This document shows positions 26,473 to 35,500 of a stretch of DNA of 64,000 nucleotides, in pieces. Each line of letters begins with the position of its first letter. The stretch's first letter is position 1. Origin of the DNA: Butyrivibrio sp. (GTDB lineage Bacteria > Bacillota > Clostridia > Lachnospirales > Lachnospiraceae); the NCBI RefSeq assembly GCF_017635265.1, contig NZ_JAGBLU010000104.1, forward strand, positions 62,001 through 126,000. The letters run 5' to 3'. A program made the translations under genes and the position numbers. The notes beneath the pieces are model-generated. The model saw only the letters and a list, made by a program, of their open reading frames with translations. It was not told the origin of the DNA and made no database searches.

Positions 26473-27545
26473 TGGATAAAAAGGTAAGTATAATTGTTCC
26501 GGTTTATCAGGCAGCAGCAACTCTTGAAAGATGTGTGGATTCATGCCTTTCTCAGAATGGTATAAGCAAAGATGAACTGGAAGTTATCTTAATTGATGAT
26601 GGTTCTACGGACGGTAGCGGTGCTCTTGCCGATGAAATTGCCAAAAGAGTCAATAAGTATATGGAAAACGAAGAGCCTGAATCCACAAAAGAAAGTCAAA
26701 TTGTAAAAGTTATCCACACTGAAAACTTCGGAGTATCCCATGCCAGAAATATAGGTATGGAGAAAGCTTTGGGCAAATACATCTGTTTCGTTGATGCAGA
26801 TGACTATGTGCTGGAAAACTTTGTGGAAAACCTTTTGGCTGTCGCTGAAAATGTGGATAAAAATCCGGAAGACAGTTATTTGGGTGACACAGGCAATTTA
26901 TCATCTCAGGCTGTAATAGTGGATTCTACGGATTTATGCCTGAATGGACTTTGCATAAGCGGATATCAATATATTGAGAATTCGATACTTAACAGAAATA
27001 CCCATGTTTGGGGAAAACTCTTTTTACTGGATGTACTCAGAAAAAATCAAATTTGTTTTAAAGAAGGTTTGACTATCGGAGAAGATCTGCTCTTCCTTCT
27101 TGACATAGCTCTTTTACAGGGAAAGAAAAAAACTGTCAGATGTATTGGGGACAGAGGCTACGTTTATGTGGATAACCCGGAGGGTGCAATGAAAAGAGCA
27201 TTCAGAGAAAGCTATATGGATGAGATTGTCTGCTGGAGAGAAGCAGAGGATAAGCTAATGGCTGCAAGAGATTATCTGTCGGAATACTCTTTTGTGAGCG
27301 TTGCTGTAAGCCAGATAATGACTGCTTTGTTGGTGGCAGGGAAGTTATCCGGAATCGACGAAAAGGATAGAGATAAGAATTTAGAAACGATTGTTATCTC
27401 AAAAGTTTTGGAGCAGGTAAAGCATGCCCTTAAAGTGAACGGGGCTTTTGCAGCTCTTGAATTGGGATACAAAATAAAAGTTACGATTTTTAAGTTTAGC
27501 CCCGGGTTTTACCTGAAACTTTATGGGAGCTATAAGTCAAGGTGA
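26472..27545 (+). CDS. GT2-family glycosyltransferase
   Basis: 357 residues. The start codon shares bases with the preceding TGA. Seen: VSIIVPVYQAAATLERCVDS, LIDDGSTDGS, SHARNIGMEKALGKY and FVDADDYVLEN, the standard GT-A core; GEDLLFLLD is in the second half. An acidic, low-order stretch (about residues 60-75, Lys/Glu-rich) sits inside the nucleotide-binding half as a family-atypical insertion. It adds a sugar to the lipid-linked intermediate in the cytoplasm. Confidence 0.87.
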   Translation: MDKKVSIIVPVYQAAATLERCVDSCLSQNGISKDELEVILIDDGSTDGSGALADEIAKRVNKYMENEEPESTKESQIVKVIHTENFGVSHARNIGMEKALGKYICFVDADDYVLENFVENLLAVAENVDKNPEDSYLGDTGNLSSQAVIVDSTDLCLNGLCISGYQYIENSILNRNTHVWGKLFLLDVLRKNQICFKEGLTIGEDLLFLLDIALLQGKKKTVRCIGDRGYVYVDNPEGAMKRAFRESYMDEIVCWREAEDKLMAARDYLSEYSFVSVAVSQIMTALLVAGKLSGIDEKDRDKNLETIVISKVLEQVKHALKVNGAFAALELGYKIKVTIFKFSPGFYLKLYGSYKSR

Positions 27546-27589
27546 GAAGTCTACGGACTTTATTACAAAAGCGTTAAGGAGATTCCTTT

Positions 27590-28816
27590 ATGAATCTTAA
27601 CAGACCAATAGTTTTATATTATCACGCAGGTAGTGGCAATCACGGTTGTGAAGCGATTGCCAACAGCACTCTTAAGCTTATTTACAAAAAACGGATAGAA
27701 CAGGGATGCGATATGGAAAAAACTCCGATTCCGGTAGTTATATCCAACAGCGCCAATGAAGATAGAAGATATTCACTTGGAGATTTGGAAAAGCAGGGAC
27801 TGTGCATTTTGGCGGATGAAAGACATATTGACCGGGATTTTTTTGCCCATGTTTTTTATTACGGATGGCGCAAGATAACCGGTGATAAGCAGTCTTTTAT
27901 GAGATACAGATTTAAGCTTGGCTATAAAGCTTACATTAGCGAACATAACAGGTGCGATTACCAACAAACTGATACCGCGACAGATGAGAGCCTTGCAGTA
28001 AATAACACACCACTTGCCATTTCAATAGGTGGAGATAATTATTGTTATCCGGAAATGGTTTCGGACCTTATTTTGGCACACGATTATTTCAGAAAAAGAG
28101 GTTTTGAAACAGTTCTTTGGGGATGTTCAATTGAACCTGATTCCCTAAAAAACCCGGAGCTTTTAAAAGACCTGATGAACTTTGACAGGATATATGCAAG
28201 AGAGTCAATATCCTACAATGGTCTTTTAAACGCAGGAATATCAGCCGATAAATTGGAGCTTAGAAAAGATCCTGCATTTGAGCTTGAAACATCGCATTTT
28301 TTGGAAACACCGGGAGACGGAAAGCTTCAGATTGAGGGAGCATATATCGGAATAAATCTAAGCCCCATGGTAATTGCCAAGGAGAAAATTCCGGGTATTA
28401 CCATGGAAAATTATAAGAGGTTTATTCAGTACATTTTAGATAACACAGATAAGTCGATAGCGCTGATACCGCATGTTGTCTGGACCGGTAATGACGACAG
28501 AAAGCCGCTGTCAGAGCTTTATGATGCCTTTAAGGATAGTAAAAGAGTATATTTGATTGGGGATATGTCCGCCTTGGATTTAAAGGCTTACATTTCAAAG
28601 TGCAGTTTCTTTGTGGGAGCAAGGACTCACAGTACAATAGCTGCTTATTCAAGCGGCGTTCCGACACTTGTTATAGGATATTCGGTAAAAAGCCGTGGCA
28701 TTGCCACAGACCTTTTTGGAAGCTATGACAATTATTGTCTGCCTGTTCAGGAATTGTCTGATCCCCAGGCGCTAATCAATGGATATGAATGGATTATGGC
28801 ACAGAGTAATAAATAA
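27590..28816 (+). CDS. Polysaccharide pyruvyltransferase-family protein
   Basis: 408 residues. Seen: YYHAGSGNHGCEAIANS at the N-terminus (GT-B-like phosphoenolpyruvate site region), SIGGDNYCYPE, KDPAFELE, and VGARTHSTIAAYSSGVPTL near residue 340. This matches the PS_pyruv_trans family (CsaB, WcaK-like). Family role: ketal pyruvylation of a sugar using PEP; some members instead act as glycosyltransferases. A negatively charged substituent on the glycan is a reasonable expectation. RBS AAGGAG precedes the start. Confidence 0.83.
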   Translation: MNLNRPIVLYYHAGSGNHGCEAIANSTLKLIYKKRIEQGCDMEKTPIPVVISNSANEDRRYSLGDLEKQGLCILADERHIDRDFFAHVFYYGWRKITGDKQSFMRYRFKLGYKAYISEHNRCDYQQTDTATDESLAVNNTPLAISIGGDNYCYPEMVSDLILAHDYFRKRGFETVLWGCSIEPDSLKNPELLKDLMNFDRIYARESISYNGLLNAGISADKLELRKDPAFELETSHFLETPGDGKLQIEGAYIGINLSPMVIAKEKIPGITMENYKRFIQYILDNTDKSIALIPHVVWTGNDDRKPLSELYDAFKDSKRVYLIGDMSALDLKAYISKCSFFVGARTHSTIAAYSSGVPTLVIGYSVKSRGIATDLFGSYDNYCLPVQELSDPQALINGYEWIMAQSNK

Positions 28817-28866
28817 CGGTCTATTAGTGATAAAAAACAAAAATGTATTGGTATGACTTCATGAAC

Positions 28867-28905
28867 GAAATCCGCATAAACTGCGGATTTCGTGAGAATA
28901 TGAGT
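28867..28905 (+). repeat. 39-bp hairpin repeat, copy 2
   Basis: Identical to 599-637 except one base in the loop. The 10-bp stem is 28867-28876 with 28882-28891. It lies between the pyruvyltransferase-family gene and the second GT11 gene; as in copy 1, the 3' flank is AT-rich and free of a T run. Confidence 0.85.
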
Positions 28906-28941
28906 CAAGAATATATGAAAAAAGATATTGGGGATGAGTAA

Positions 28942-29871
28942 ATGATTATATTGCAGATATCCGGTGGTTTGGGGAACCAAATGCAGCAGTATGCACTTTA
29001 CAGGAAACTTTTAAAGTGCGGAAAAGAAGTTAAGCTTGATCTTTCATGGTTTGGACCTGAAGTACAAAAAAATATGCTGGCTCCTCGTGAGTTCGAATTG
29101 CCTCTTTTCAAGGGACTGCCTTATGATGAATGTACAAAAGAAGAGAAGAATGCACTTATCAGGCAGAATCTTTTTCAGATGATAATAGGTAAGATGACCA
29201 AGAAGCTCGGTCGAAGTGCCAGCTCAAACCCTAAGGTCTTTGTTGAAACAAAAATGTTCCATGAGGAAATATTTGATCTGGATGATGTCTACATAACAGG
29301 CTACTTTGCCTGTCAGAATTACTATGATGATGTGATGGGAGAGCTTCAGGAGCTGTTCGTTTTCCCGTCTCACTCTATACCGGAACTTGACCAAAGAAAT
29401 TCAGTTCTTGCAGCAAGGATGGATAAAGAAAATTCTGTAAGTGTACATATCAGACGCGGGGACTACCTTAGTCCCGAAAACGTAGAGATTTTGGGCAACA
29501 TTGCTTCAGATAAATATTATGAGAGCGCTATGAACTATTTCCTGAAAAAAGCTCCGGATGTACATTTTTATATTTTTACCAGCGATCACGAGTATGCAAG
29601 AGAGCATTACAGTGATGAATCAAGGTACACCATAATAGATTGGAATACCGGAAAAAACAGCCTTCAGGATCTTATGCTTATGAGCCATTGCAAAGGCAAC
29701 ATATGCGCCAATTCCACATTCAGTTTCTGGGGAGCAAGACTTAATAAGCGCCCGGACAGGGAACTTGTGCGTACTCTCAAAATGAGAAATAATCAGGAAG
29801 CACAGCCTGAAATTATGCATGAATACTGGAAAAACTGGATTCTCATAGATGAGAACGGAGTAATTGTTTAA
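28942..29871 (+). CDS. GT11 alpha-1,2-fucosyltransferase-like glycosyltransferase (second copy)
   Basis: 309 residues. Seen: LQISGGLGNQMQQYALYRKL at the start, VSVHIRRGDYLS (HxRRxD motif, about residue 170), and CANSTFSFWGARLN. It is clearly related to the protein at 18320 but differs in the nucleotide loop (Gln-Gln for Phe-Gln) and in the middle third. Likely a different fucose linkage in the same glycan. The next gene starts immediately after its TAA, so both are cotranscribed. Confidence 0.87.
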   Translation: MIILQISGGLGNQMQQYALYRKLLKCGKEVKLDLSWFGPEVQKNMLAPREFELPLFKGLPYDECTKEEKNALIRQNLFQMIIGKMTKKLGRSASSNPKVFVETKMFHEEIFDLDDVYITGYFACQNYYDDVMGELQELFVFPSHSIPELDQRNSVLAARMDKENSVSVHIRRGDYLSPENVEILGNIASDKYYESAMNYFLKKAPDVHFYIFTSDHEYAREHYSDESRYTIIDWNTGKNSLQDLMLMSHCKGNICANSTFSFWGARLNKRPDRELVRTLKMRNNQEAQPEIMHEYWKNWILIDENGVIV

Positions 29872-31401
29872 ATGGGTAGAGTTAAGTCAGCTACAAGGAA
29901 TATAGCATTTGGATACATTGGTCAGGTTGCAACCATGATCATGTCCTTTGTGCTGCGCAAGATTTTTATTATCCATTTGAGCGAGACTTTGCTTGGTATA
30001 AACAGTACCTACACAAATATTCTTTCAATCCTTAATATGGCGGAGCTCGGAATTGGAACAGCACTTAACTTTAGCCTCTATGGACCGGTTTCAAGGGGGG
30101 AGAAGGAAAAAATAAAGTCATACATGCAGATGTATCGCAAAGCATACTACTGCATTGCTCTCGTAGTAGCTGTTATGGGTACTGCCCTTGCTCCTTTCCT
30201 TAAATATCTGGTAAAAAAGCCGGACGGAGTTCTTTTAAGAGATCTTACTCTCTACTATTTCATTTTCTTATTTAATACAGTCAGCAGCTATTTTGTTGCC
30301 TACAAATACAGTCTTGTAAATGCTGAACAGAAAAACTATGTTCAGACCAACATACTTACAATCACTAAGGTTGTTACAGTATTTTTCCAGATAATCGTTA
30401 TCATTGTAACCGGGAATTTTTATCTTTTTCTTAGTACGGATGCAATCATTCAGCTGCTTCAGAAAATCTTTGTATCAAGATACCTGAACAAAATGTATCC
30501 GTATCTTACGGAAAAAGATATCATCCCTCTTTCAAAAGAAGAAAGTGATATAGTATGGAAGAAGACAAAGGCTCTGGTTTTCCATAAGATTGGAGATGTG
30601 GCAAGACTTCAGACAGATGCTCTTATAATATCTTCTTTTATCGAAGTAAAAATGGCCGGATTTGTTGATAACTATAACATGGTCATCAGCTCAGTATCCA
30701 ATTTTGTAAATATCATTTTTAATTCAGTTATTTCAAGCTTCGGAAACCTGATTGCCACTGAGTCCAGGCAAAAACAATACGAGATGTTCAAGGTCTACAG
30801 ATTTTTTGCATCCTGGGTATATGGTTATTCCTTTGTCGGATTTATGATTCTTTTAACACCTCTTATCAGGATAATGTATGGCGACTATTGGGCACTTGCG
30901 CCAATGGTCATTTATTGTATTTTGATTGATTATTACTTTAAGGGCGACAGGATTGTCCTTAGTAACTACAAGACAGCAGCAGGAGTATTTGAGCAGGATA
31001 AATATCTTGCTCTTATTCAGGGGGCAGTTAACCTTGTTATTTCAATTGCTCTTGTACAGACAAGTCTTGGACTTGCAGGAATCTATATTGGAACAATTAT
31101 TTCAGGACTTATTGCCAATATAACCAAACCGATCATCATCTATCGGGCCTGCTTTGATATGGGGGCAAAAAGTTATTTTGTGGATACCTGTAAGTATTTG
31201 GCAAGTCTGACAGCTGTTTTTTTGGTTTGTAACTTTATCAGTACTAAGGTTTTATCTGACCTTAATATATTAACTTTCCTTGTTATGGCAGTGATTATTA
31301 CAGTCATATTTAACGGAGCATACTATCTGCTATATGGCAGGACTGATGAGTTTAAATATGTCTATGGCAAGGTTGTTTCAAAAATAAAGAAAAAAGCCTG
31401 A
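29872..31401 (+). CDS. Wzx-like oligosaccharide flippase (MATE-fold)
   Basis: 509 residues, about 12-14 membrane segments. Seen: SATRNIAFGYIGQVATMIMSF in the first segment and LLGINSTYTNILSILNMAELG, the hallmark of Gram-positive Wzx/RfbX proteins of the polysaccharide transporter family. Role: moves the undecaprenyl-linked repeat unit to the outer face using an ion gradient. It begins directly after the preceding stop without spacing. Together with the ABC flippase at 19267 this locus has both flippase types. Confidence 0.87.
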   Translation: MGRVKSATRNIAFGYIGQVATMIMSFVLRKIFIIHLSETLLGINSTYTNILSILNMAELGIGTALNFSLYGPVSRGEKEKIKSYMQMYRKAYYCIALVVAVMGTALAPFLKYLVKKPDGVLLRDLTLYYFIFLFNTVSSYFVAYKYSLVNAEQKNYVQTNILTITKVVTVFFQIIVIIVTGNFYLFLSTDAIIQLLQKIFVSRYLNKMYPYLTEKDIIPLSKEESDIVWKKTKALVFHKIGDVARLQTDALIISSFIEVKMAGFVDNYNMVISSVSNFVNIIFNSVISSFGNLIATESRQKQYEMFKVYRFFASWVYGYSFVGFMILLTPLIRIMYGDYWALAPMVIYCILIDYYFKGDRIVLSNYKTAAGVFEQDKYLALIQGAVNLVISIALVQTSLGLAGIYIGTIISGLIANITKPIIIYRACFDMGAKSYFVDTCKYLASLTAVFLVCNFISTKVLSDLNILTFLVMAVIITVIFNGAYYLLYGRTDEFKYVYGKVVSKIKKKA

Positions 31402-31436
31402 TATTCCGACTTTATAACACTACGAGGTAATTGAGA

Positions 31437-32660
31437 ATGGATAGTGGCATGGAATTCTATAAAGAGATTGTTGATGTTACCTGTGAGGAGCTACTTGGCA
31501 TTATGGACGTTTCACTGGCTCAGCAGGCTAAAGATGTTGTAAAGAGTATCATGGGACGTTCGGTCCGTACCAAAGATCCCCTTTTCTGGCCTGCCGGGGC
31601 ACAGATTTTGGGGCTTGTATCCGCAGCAGGTCGAATGAGCAGATATAAGGGTGATACAGTCAGTGAATTAAAATCAGATAATGAGAACAATGAGGATGAG
31701 GAAGACTCTGATAACAGCGCAGATATCAGGAGCAAATGTCTTGCAACAATATCCGCACATCTTGATATGTGGGTGAATGGCTATGAGAGCAGGATAGGCT
31801 TTGTGGATGATGCCCTGTCAGGCTTTTGCTTTGTAAAAGCTTATGAGATGACTCATGAAGATAAATATAAAGAGGCCGCTGATAAAATAGCACAGTTTAT
31901 CCTTACCGCTCCAAGAGATGATCAGGGGAGTATAATTTACAATCCGGGCAGAAATCTGGCTAACATATTTGCAGACGGAATAGGACAGGTATCTATGTTT
32001 ATGGCAGCGTACATGAGCGCATTTCCGGACAGCGATATTGTAATAAGTTCAGGTTCAAGACTTGATGCCAGTAAACAGATCAAGAATTTTTTTGAAATGG
32101 GTGTAGATAAAAAAAGCGGCTTAAATTACCACGGATATTCACTTTCGGACAATCAGAAAAAAGGTCTTCTTGGCTGGGGAAGAGCCTTCGGCTGGCTTTT
32201 TATGGGAGTGGCAGAGACGGCTGTTACTGCAGTTAACAGTACAATGGAAGATGAAAACTCAAAGTGCAGTGAGGATTGTCCGGAAAAGAAACGCTGCTTT
32301 ATGAACTCGGCATTTAATGTCACAGGTTTGTACAGGCGAATGTGCCAGACGGCTCTTGACTATCAGCGTCCTGACGGTGGATGGAGCTGGCAGATTCAAG
32401 GTGTTGAAGGGCATATCGATATGTCAGCAACCGGAATGATAGCATATTCGATAGCCAGAGGATATAACGCAGGCCTTATAGCTGATGACCTTACAGAAAA
32501 ATTTGATAAAATGAGGGAATGCATGCTGGCACATACATCAGGCGGTAAAGTGATGGATGCTTTAAGTTCCTGTGATGATTTTGGAGTACACTATCAGACA
32601 TATGGACATTATCCATGGGGCCAGGGAATGGTACTTGCAGCTTTGTCAGAAATGCCATAA
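31437..32660 (+). CDS. Glycoside hydrolase family 88/105-like (unsaturated glycuronyl hydrolase fold)
   Basis: 407 residues from ATG 31437 with GAGG upstream; TTG 31431 is the next option. Seen: an alpha/alpha-barrel protein with NLANIFADGIGQVSMFMAAY (equivalent to the catalytic-Asp region of YteR), LGWGRAFGWLFMGV, YQRPDGGWSWQI and HYPWGQGMVLAAL. There is an acidic low-complexity insert around residues 80-95. No signal peptide, so it would act inside the cell on imported or misassembled oligosaccharide. The position at the end of the export locus is unusual for a catabolic enzyme. Confidence 0.72.
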   Translation: MDSGMEFYKEIVDVTCEELLGIMDVSLAQQAKDVVKSIMGRSVRTKDPLFWPAGAQILGLVSAAGRMSRYKGDTVSELKSDNENNEDEEDSDNSADIRSKCLATISAHLDMWVNGYESRIGFVDDALSGFCFVKAYEMTHEDKYKEAADKIAQFILTAPRDDQGSIIYNPGRNLANIFADGIGQVSMFMAAYMSAFPDSDIVISSGSRLDASKQIKNFFEMGVDKKSGLNYHGYSLSDNQKKGLLGWGRAFGWLFMGVAETAVTAVNSTMEDENSKCSEDCPEKKRCFMNSAFNVTGLYRRMCQTALDYQRPDGGWSWQIQGVEGHIDMSATGMIAYSIARGYNAGLIADDLTEKFDKMRECMLAHTSGGKVMDALSSCDDFGVHYQTYGHYPWGQGMVLAALSEMP

Positions 32661-32678
32661 ATTAAGCAGAAAATGTAA

Positions 32679-32726
32679 TTGAAGAGATTTATATTAAAAA
32701 ACTAAAATAGAAAAAGTTTATATAAT
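32679..32726 (+). promoter_or_regulatory. Candidate promoters before the ROK kinase
   Basis: TTGAAG (32679-32684) and TAAAAT (32703-32708) are 18 bases apart; a second TATAAT at 32721-32726 has no good -35. The gap separates the polysaccharide locus from the kinase gene. Sequence support is modest in this AT-rich stretch. Confidence 0.35.
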
Positions 32727-32754
32727 AAATGTCTGAAAAATAAGGGGGATTACC

Positions 32755-33621
32755 ATGAAATACGGAGCACTCGAAGCCGGTGGAACCAAGATGATAGTTG
32801 CAATTGGTGATGAGAACGGAAATATCCTTGAAAGAGCATCATTTCCTACACTTTCGCCAAAAGAGACCATGCCTCAAATGATTGACTTTTTTAAAGGAAA
32901 AGAAATTGCAAGTCTTGGAATTGCCTGTTTTGGACCTATAGATCTTAATAAAGAGTCCAAAACCTATGGATATATCACATCTACACCAAAGCTTGAATGG
33001 AGGAACTATGATATTGTCGGAGAGTTCCAAAAAGCTCTCGGCGTGCCTGTGGGATTTGATACTGATGTTAATGGTTCACTTCTTGGAGAAATAACATGGG
33101 GATGTGCGAGGAATAAAACAGATGCCATTTACCTTACAATCGGAACAGGTATCGGAGGAGGAGTCATGACCAATGGCAGACTTCTTCACGGAATGCTTCA
33201 TCCTGAAATGGGGCATATAAAGCTTGCACTTGAAAAAGATGATACATATAAGGGGAAGTGTCCGTATCACGGAACTTGCTTTGAAGGACTGGCAGCAGGA
33301 CCAGCCATAGAAGAGCGCTGGGGTAAAAAAGCAGTTGAACTTGCTGATAGAGAAGAAGTATGGGAACTTGAAAGTGCCTACATAGCTCAGGCTCTTTGTT
33401 CATACATACTGACCTTAAGTCCGCAGATTATAATCCTTGGCGGAGGAGTAATGCACCAGATGCAGCTTTTTCCGCTTATCAGGAAGAAAGTTTTAGAGCA
33501 GCTTGGGGGATATATCAATACAAAAGAAATTGAAAATATTGATGAATATATCGTTCCTGCAAGTTTAAATGACGATCAGGGAATTATGGGAGCAGTAAAA
33601 CTTGCAATTGATGCGCTCTGA
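32755..33621 (+). CDS. ROK-family sugar kinase (fructokinase-like)
   Basis: 288 residues with AAGGGGG before the start. Seen: YGALEAGGTKMIVAIGD (ATP phosphate loop), LGIACFGPID, GFDTDVNGSLLGE, TIGTGIGGGVMTNGR, HPEMGHIKL and CPYHGTCFEG (the zinc-type His/Cys set of the ScrK/GmuE subgroup). Family role: ATP phosphorylation of fructose, or mannose in some members. It stands alone with its own leader; a fructose-6-phosphate supply would also feed GDP-mannose and GDP-fucose formation (inference). Confidence 0.88.
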   Translation: MKYGALEAGGTKMIVAIGDENGNILERASFPTLSPKETMPQMIDFFKGKEIASLGIACFGPIDLNKESKTYGYITSTPKLEWRNYDIVGEFQKALGVPVGFDTDVNGSLLGEITWGCARNKTDAIYLTIGTGIGGGVMTNGRLLHGMLHPEMGHIKLALEKDDTYKGKCPYHGTCFEGLAAGPAIEERWGKKAVELADREEVWELESAYIAQALCSYILTLSPQIIILGGGVMHQMQLFPLIRKKVLEQLGGYINTKEIENIDEYIVPASLNDDQGIMGAVKLAIDAL

Positions 33622-33721
33622 CTGTAAGAGACGCGAAACTTAAAGGCATAAAGTATCATAATTATAAATTGAAATTTTATATTAATTATCTAAATAAAAA
33701 ATGAAATTTTGTTTAAATTAA

Positions 33722-33730
33722 TGATAAAAT
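33722..33730 (+). promoter_or_regulatory. Extended -10 promoter before the small unknown protein
   Basis: TGATAAAAT is an extended -10 element in a very AT-rich 190-base gap. A small hairpin (about 33736-33755) and AAAGGAG follow, 67 bases before the ATG. The -35 is not clear. Confidence 0.4.
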
Positions 33731-33813
33731 ATTGTTGAGGGATAATCGTATCCTTCAAAAAAAGACTTCAATTGTTGGACTAAAATGAAAACAGAGAAAG
33801 GAGCGACTTGCTT

Positions 33814-34080
33814 ATGAATAACGGCCAGCTGCAATATTCTCCGTTCAAACCAAATTTGAAGACAGCCGAAGTATTTGCGTGGGGCGATCCGGAGTACAAT
33901 CTATTTGATCAGCTGAATGAAAAGTACGAAAAAGCACACCCTGAATATTCAGAATTATCTTCGTACGAAAAAATGGTTATCAAAGAGCAGATCCATCATG
34001 AGGCAATAGGCTTAACGCCTTTAAATCTCATTAAGGGCTTCATAGAAGATCCGCAGTTTGATGAATTCAGAATTATTTAA
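33814..34080 (+). CDS. Small protein of unknown function (88 residues)
   Basis: The ATG at 33814 has AAAGGAG at 33797-33803; an in-frame TTG six bases earlier would be too close. I do not recognise the family. Seen: an amphipathic, acidic protein rich in Tyr, Glu and Phe, with FAWGDPEYNLFDQLNEKY near the N-terminus and a predicted helical middle; no Cys, no signal peptide, no membrane segment. It stands as a single gene with its own promoter-like element and two hairpins after it. Cytoplasmic; function open. Confidence 0.7.
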   Translation: MNNGQLQYSPFKPNLKTAEVFAWGDPEYNLFDQLNEKYEKAHPEYSELSSYEKMVIKEQIHHEAIGLTPLNLIKGFIEDPQFDEFRII

Positions 34081-34085
34081 ACATT

Positions 34086-34132
34086 GGGAACTGTAGAAAG
34101 GTACATTTTCAGTCTATTTGGTTACAGTTCCC
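34086..34132 (+). repeat. 10-bp inverted repeat after the small protein
   Basis: GGGAACTGTA (34086-34095) pairs exactly with TACAGTTCCC (34123-34132) around a 27-base loop. It starts five bases after the stop codon. Together with the next hairpin it makes a two-stem structure. Confidence 0.55.
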
Positions 34133-34153
34133 AGGCTAATAGCACAGTTGTAG

Positions 34154-34189
34154 CATCCCAGGAGCTGGAAACAGTACCTGGGATGTTTT
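34154..34189 (+). terminator. Intrinsic terminator-like hairpin before the cstA remnant
   Basis: CATCCCAGG (34154-34162) pairs with CCTGGGATG (34177-34185), followed by TTTT. It fits a rho-independent terminator of the small-protein gene. Since GTTCCCAGG just upstream (34128-34136) carries the same CCCAGG, an alternative fold with the 3' arm is possible, as in an attenuator. Confidence 0.6.
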
Positions 34190-34225
34190 ATAAAGATCAT
34201 TATGAAAACACGAGGTATAGAAAAG

Positions 34226-35435
34226 ATGAAATCATTATTGATATCATTTGTTATTCTTATTTTGGGATACTGTACTTACGGAATAATTGTTGAAAGAGTT
34301 TTTTCACCGGACGAAAGAAAAACTCCTGCATTCAGGATAAATGACGGGGTGGATTTTGTACCGTTAAAGACTTGGAAAGCCTGCCAAATGGGGAATGAGG
34401 ATATTTTCAATTTTGCTTTTGCTTCTCACGGGTACAGTTTTTGTAAACAGTCCTGCGGCTCTAATTGCACGTCTTACGCCTAAAGCTCTCGGAGAAAATT
34501 TTTGGATAATTGTAATTCTTTTATACTATGTACTGGCAACTCTTTTGCCTATAGATAAGATAATAGGAAAGCTCTATCCTGTGTTCGGCGTTGTACTCAT
34601 AACCATGGCGGTGGGGATATATGTCGGGATTATAAAAGGTGGTTACCACATTCCTGAAATTGTGTTGGCAGATCTTCATCCGGATAGTCTTCCGGTATGG
34701 CCATATATGTTTGTTACAGTTGCGTGCGGCGCTATTTCAGGTTTCCACGCCACACAGTCACCAATGATATCCAAGTGTATATCTTCAGAGCTGGAGGGGC
34801 GAAAAGTTTTTTATGGAGCCATGCTCGCTGAATCAGTTATTGCACTGATCTGGGCAGCAGGTGGTGTCTCATTTTACGGAACAACCAAGGGATTAAATGA
34901 TGCATTGTCATCTCTTGGGCAGTCAGGAGTTGTATATGATATTTCAACAGGAATGCTTGGAGGAATTGGCGGAATTCTTGCAATTGTAGGCGTTATTGCA
35001 TGCCCGATCACTTCAGGTGACACAGCCTTTAGAAGCGCAAGGCTTATTCTTGCGGAAATGACAGGTCTTGATCAAAAAAACATAAAAAACCGTCTTATTA
35101 TCACAATTCCACTGCTTGCCATAGGAGCTCTTTTAACACAGCTCGATTTCAATGTATTGTGGAGATATTTCTCTTGGAGCAACCAGACTCTTGCCATGAT
35201 AAGTCTTTGGATTGCAACAGCATATCTTTTGATCTATGCGGAAAACAGATACTATACACTTATCACTGCACTTCCGGCAACTTTTATGTCAGCAGTGAGT
35301 ATGACCTATATTCTCATGGCAAAAGAAGGATTTTCCATTGAAAGTAAAGTAGCATATCCGTCAGGAGTCTTTTTTTCTTTAGTTTGTTTTGGAATATATG
35401 TATATGCGTTTATAAAAAGAAATAAGAAGGCTTAA
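34226..35435 (+). pseudogene. cstA: cstA-like carbon starvation/peptide permease, broken by internal deletion
   Basis: Frame 1 from ATG 34226 encodes the CstA N-terminus (membrane segment, then RVFSPDERKTPAFRINDG and VDFVPLKTWKA). At about 34380-34395 the homology jumps to another frame that begins RIFSILLLLLTG and runs to 35435 with the remaining CstA core (NSPAALIARLTP, LLPIDKIIGKLYP, GFHATQSPMISK). The part between, normally about 70-75 residues containing the LIQLLNIAG-type segment, is absent. Deletion plus frameshift means no full protein is made. The downstream frame has no ribosome site of its own that I can see. Family role when intact: pyruvate or peptide uptake. Confidence 0.82.
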
Positions 35436-35500
35436 ATGTGTTATTATTGTTATGTTGTATTTTTAGACAATATGTATGATTGAAAGGAACAATAAGCACA

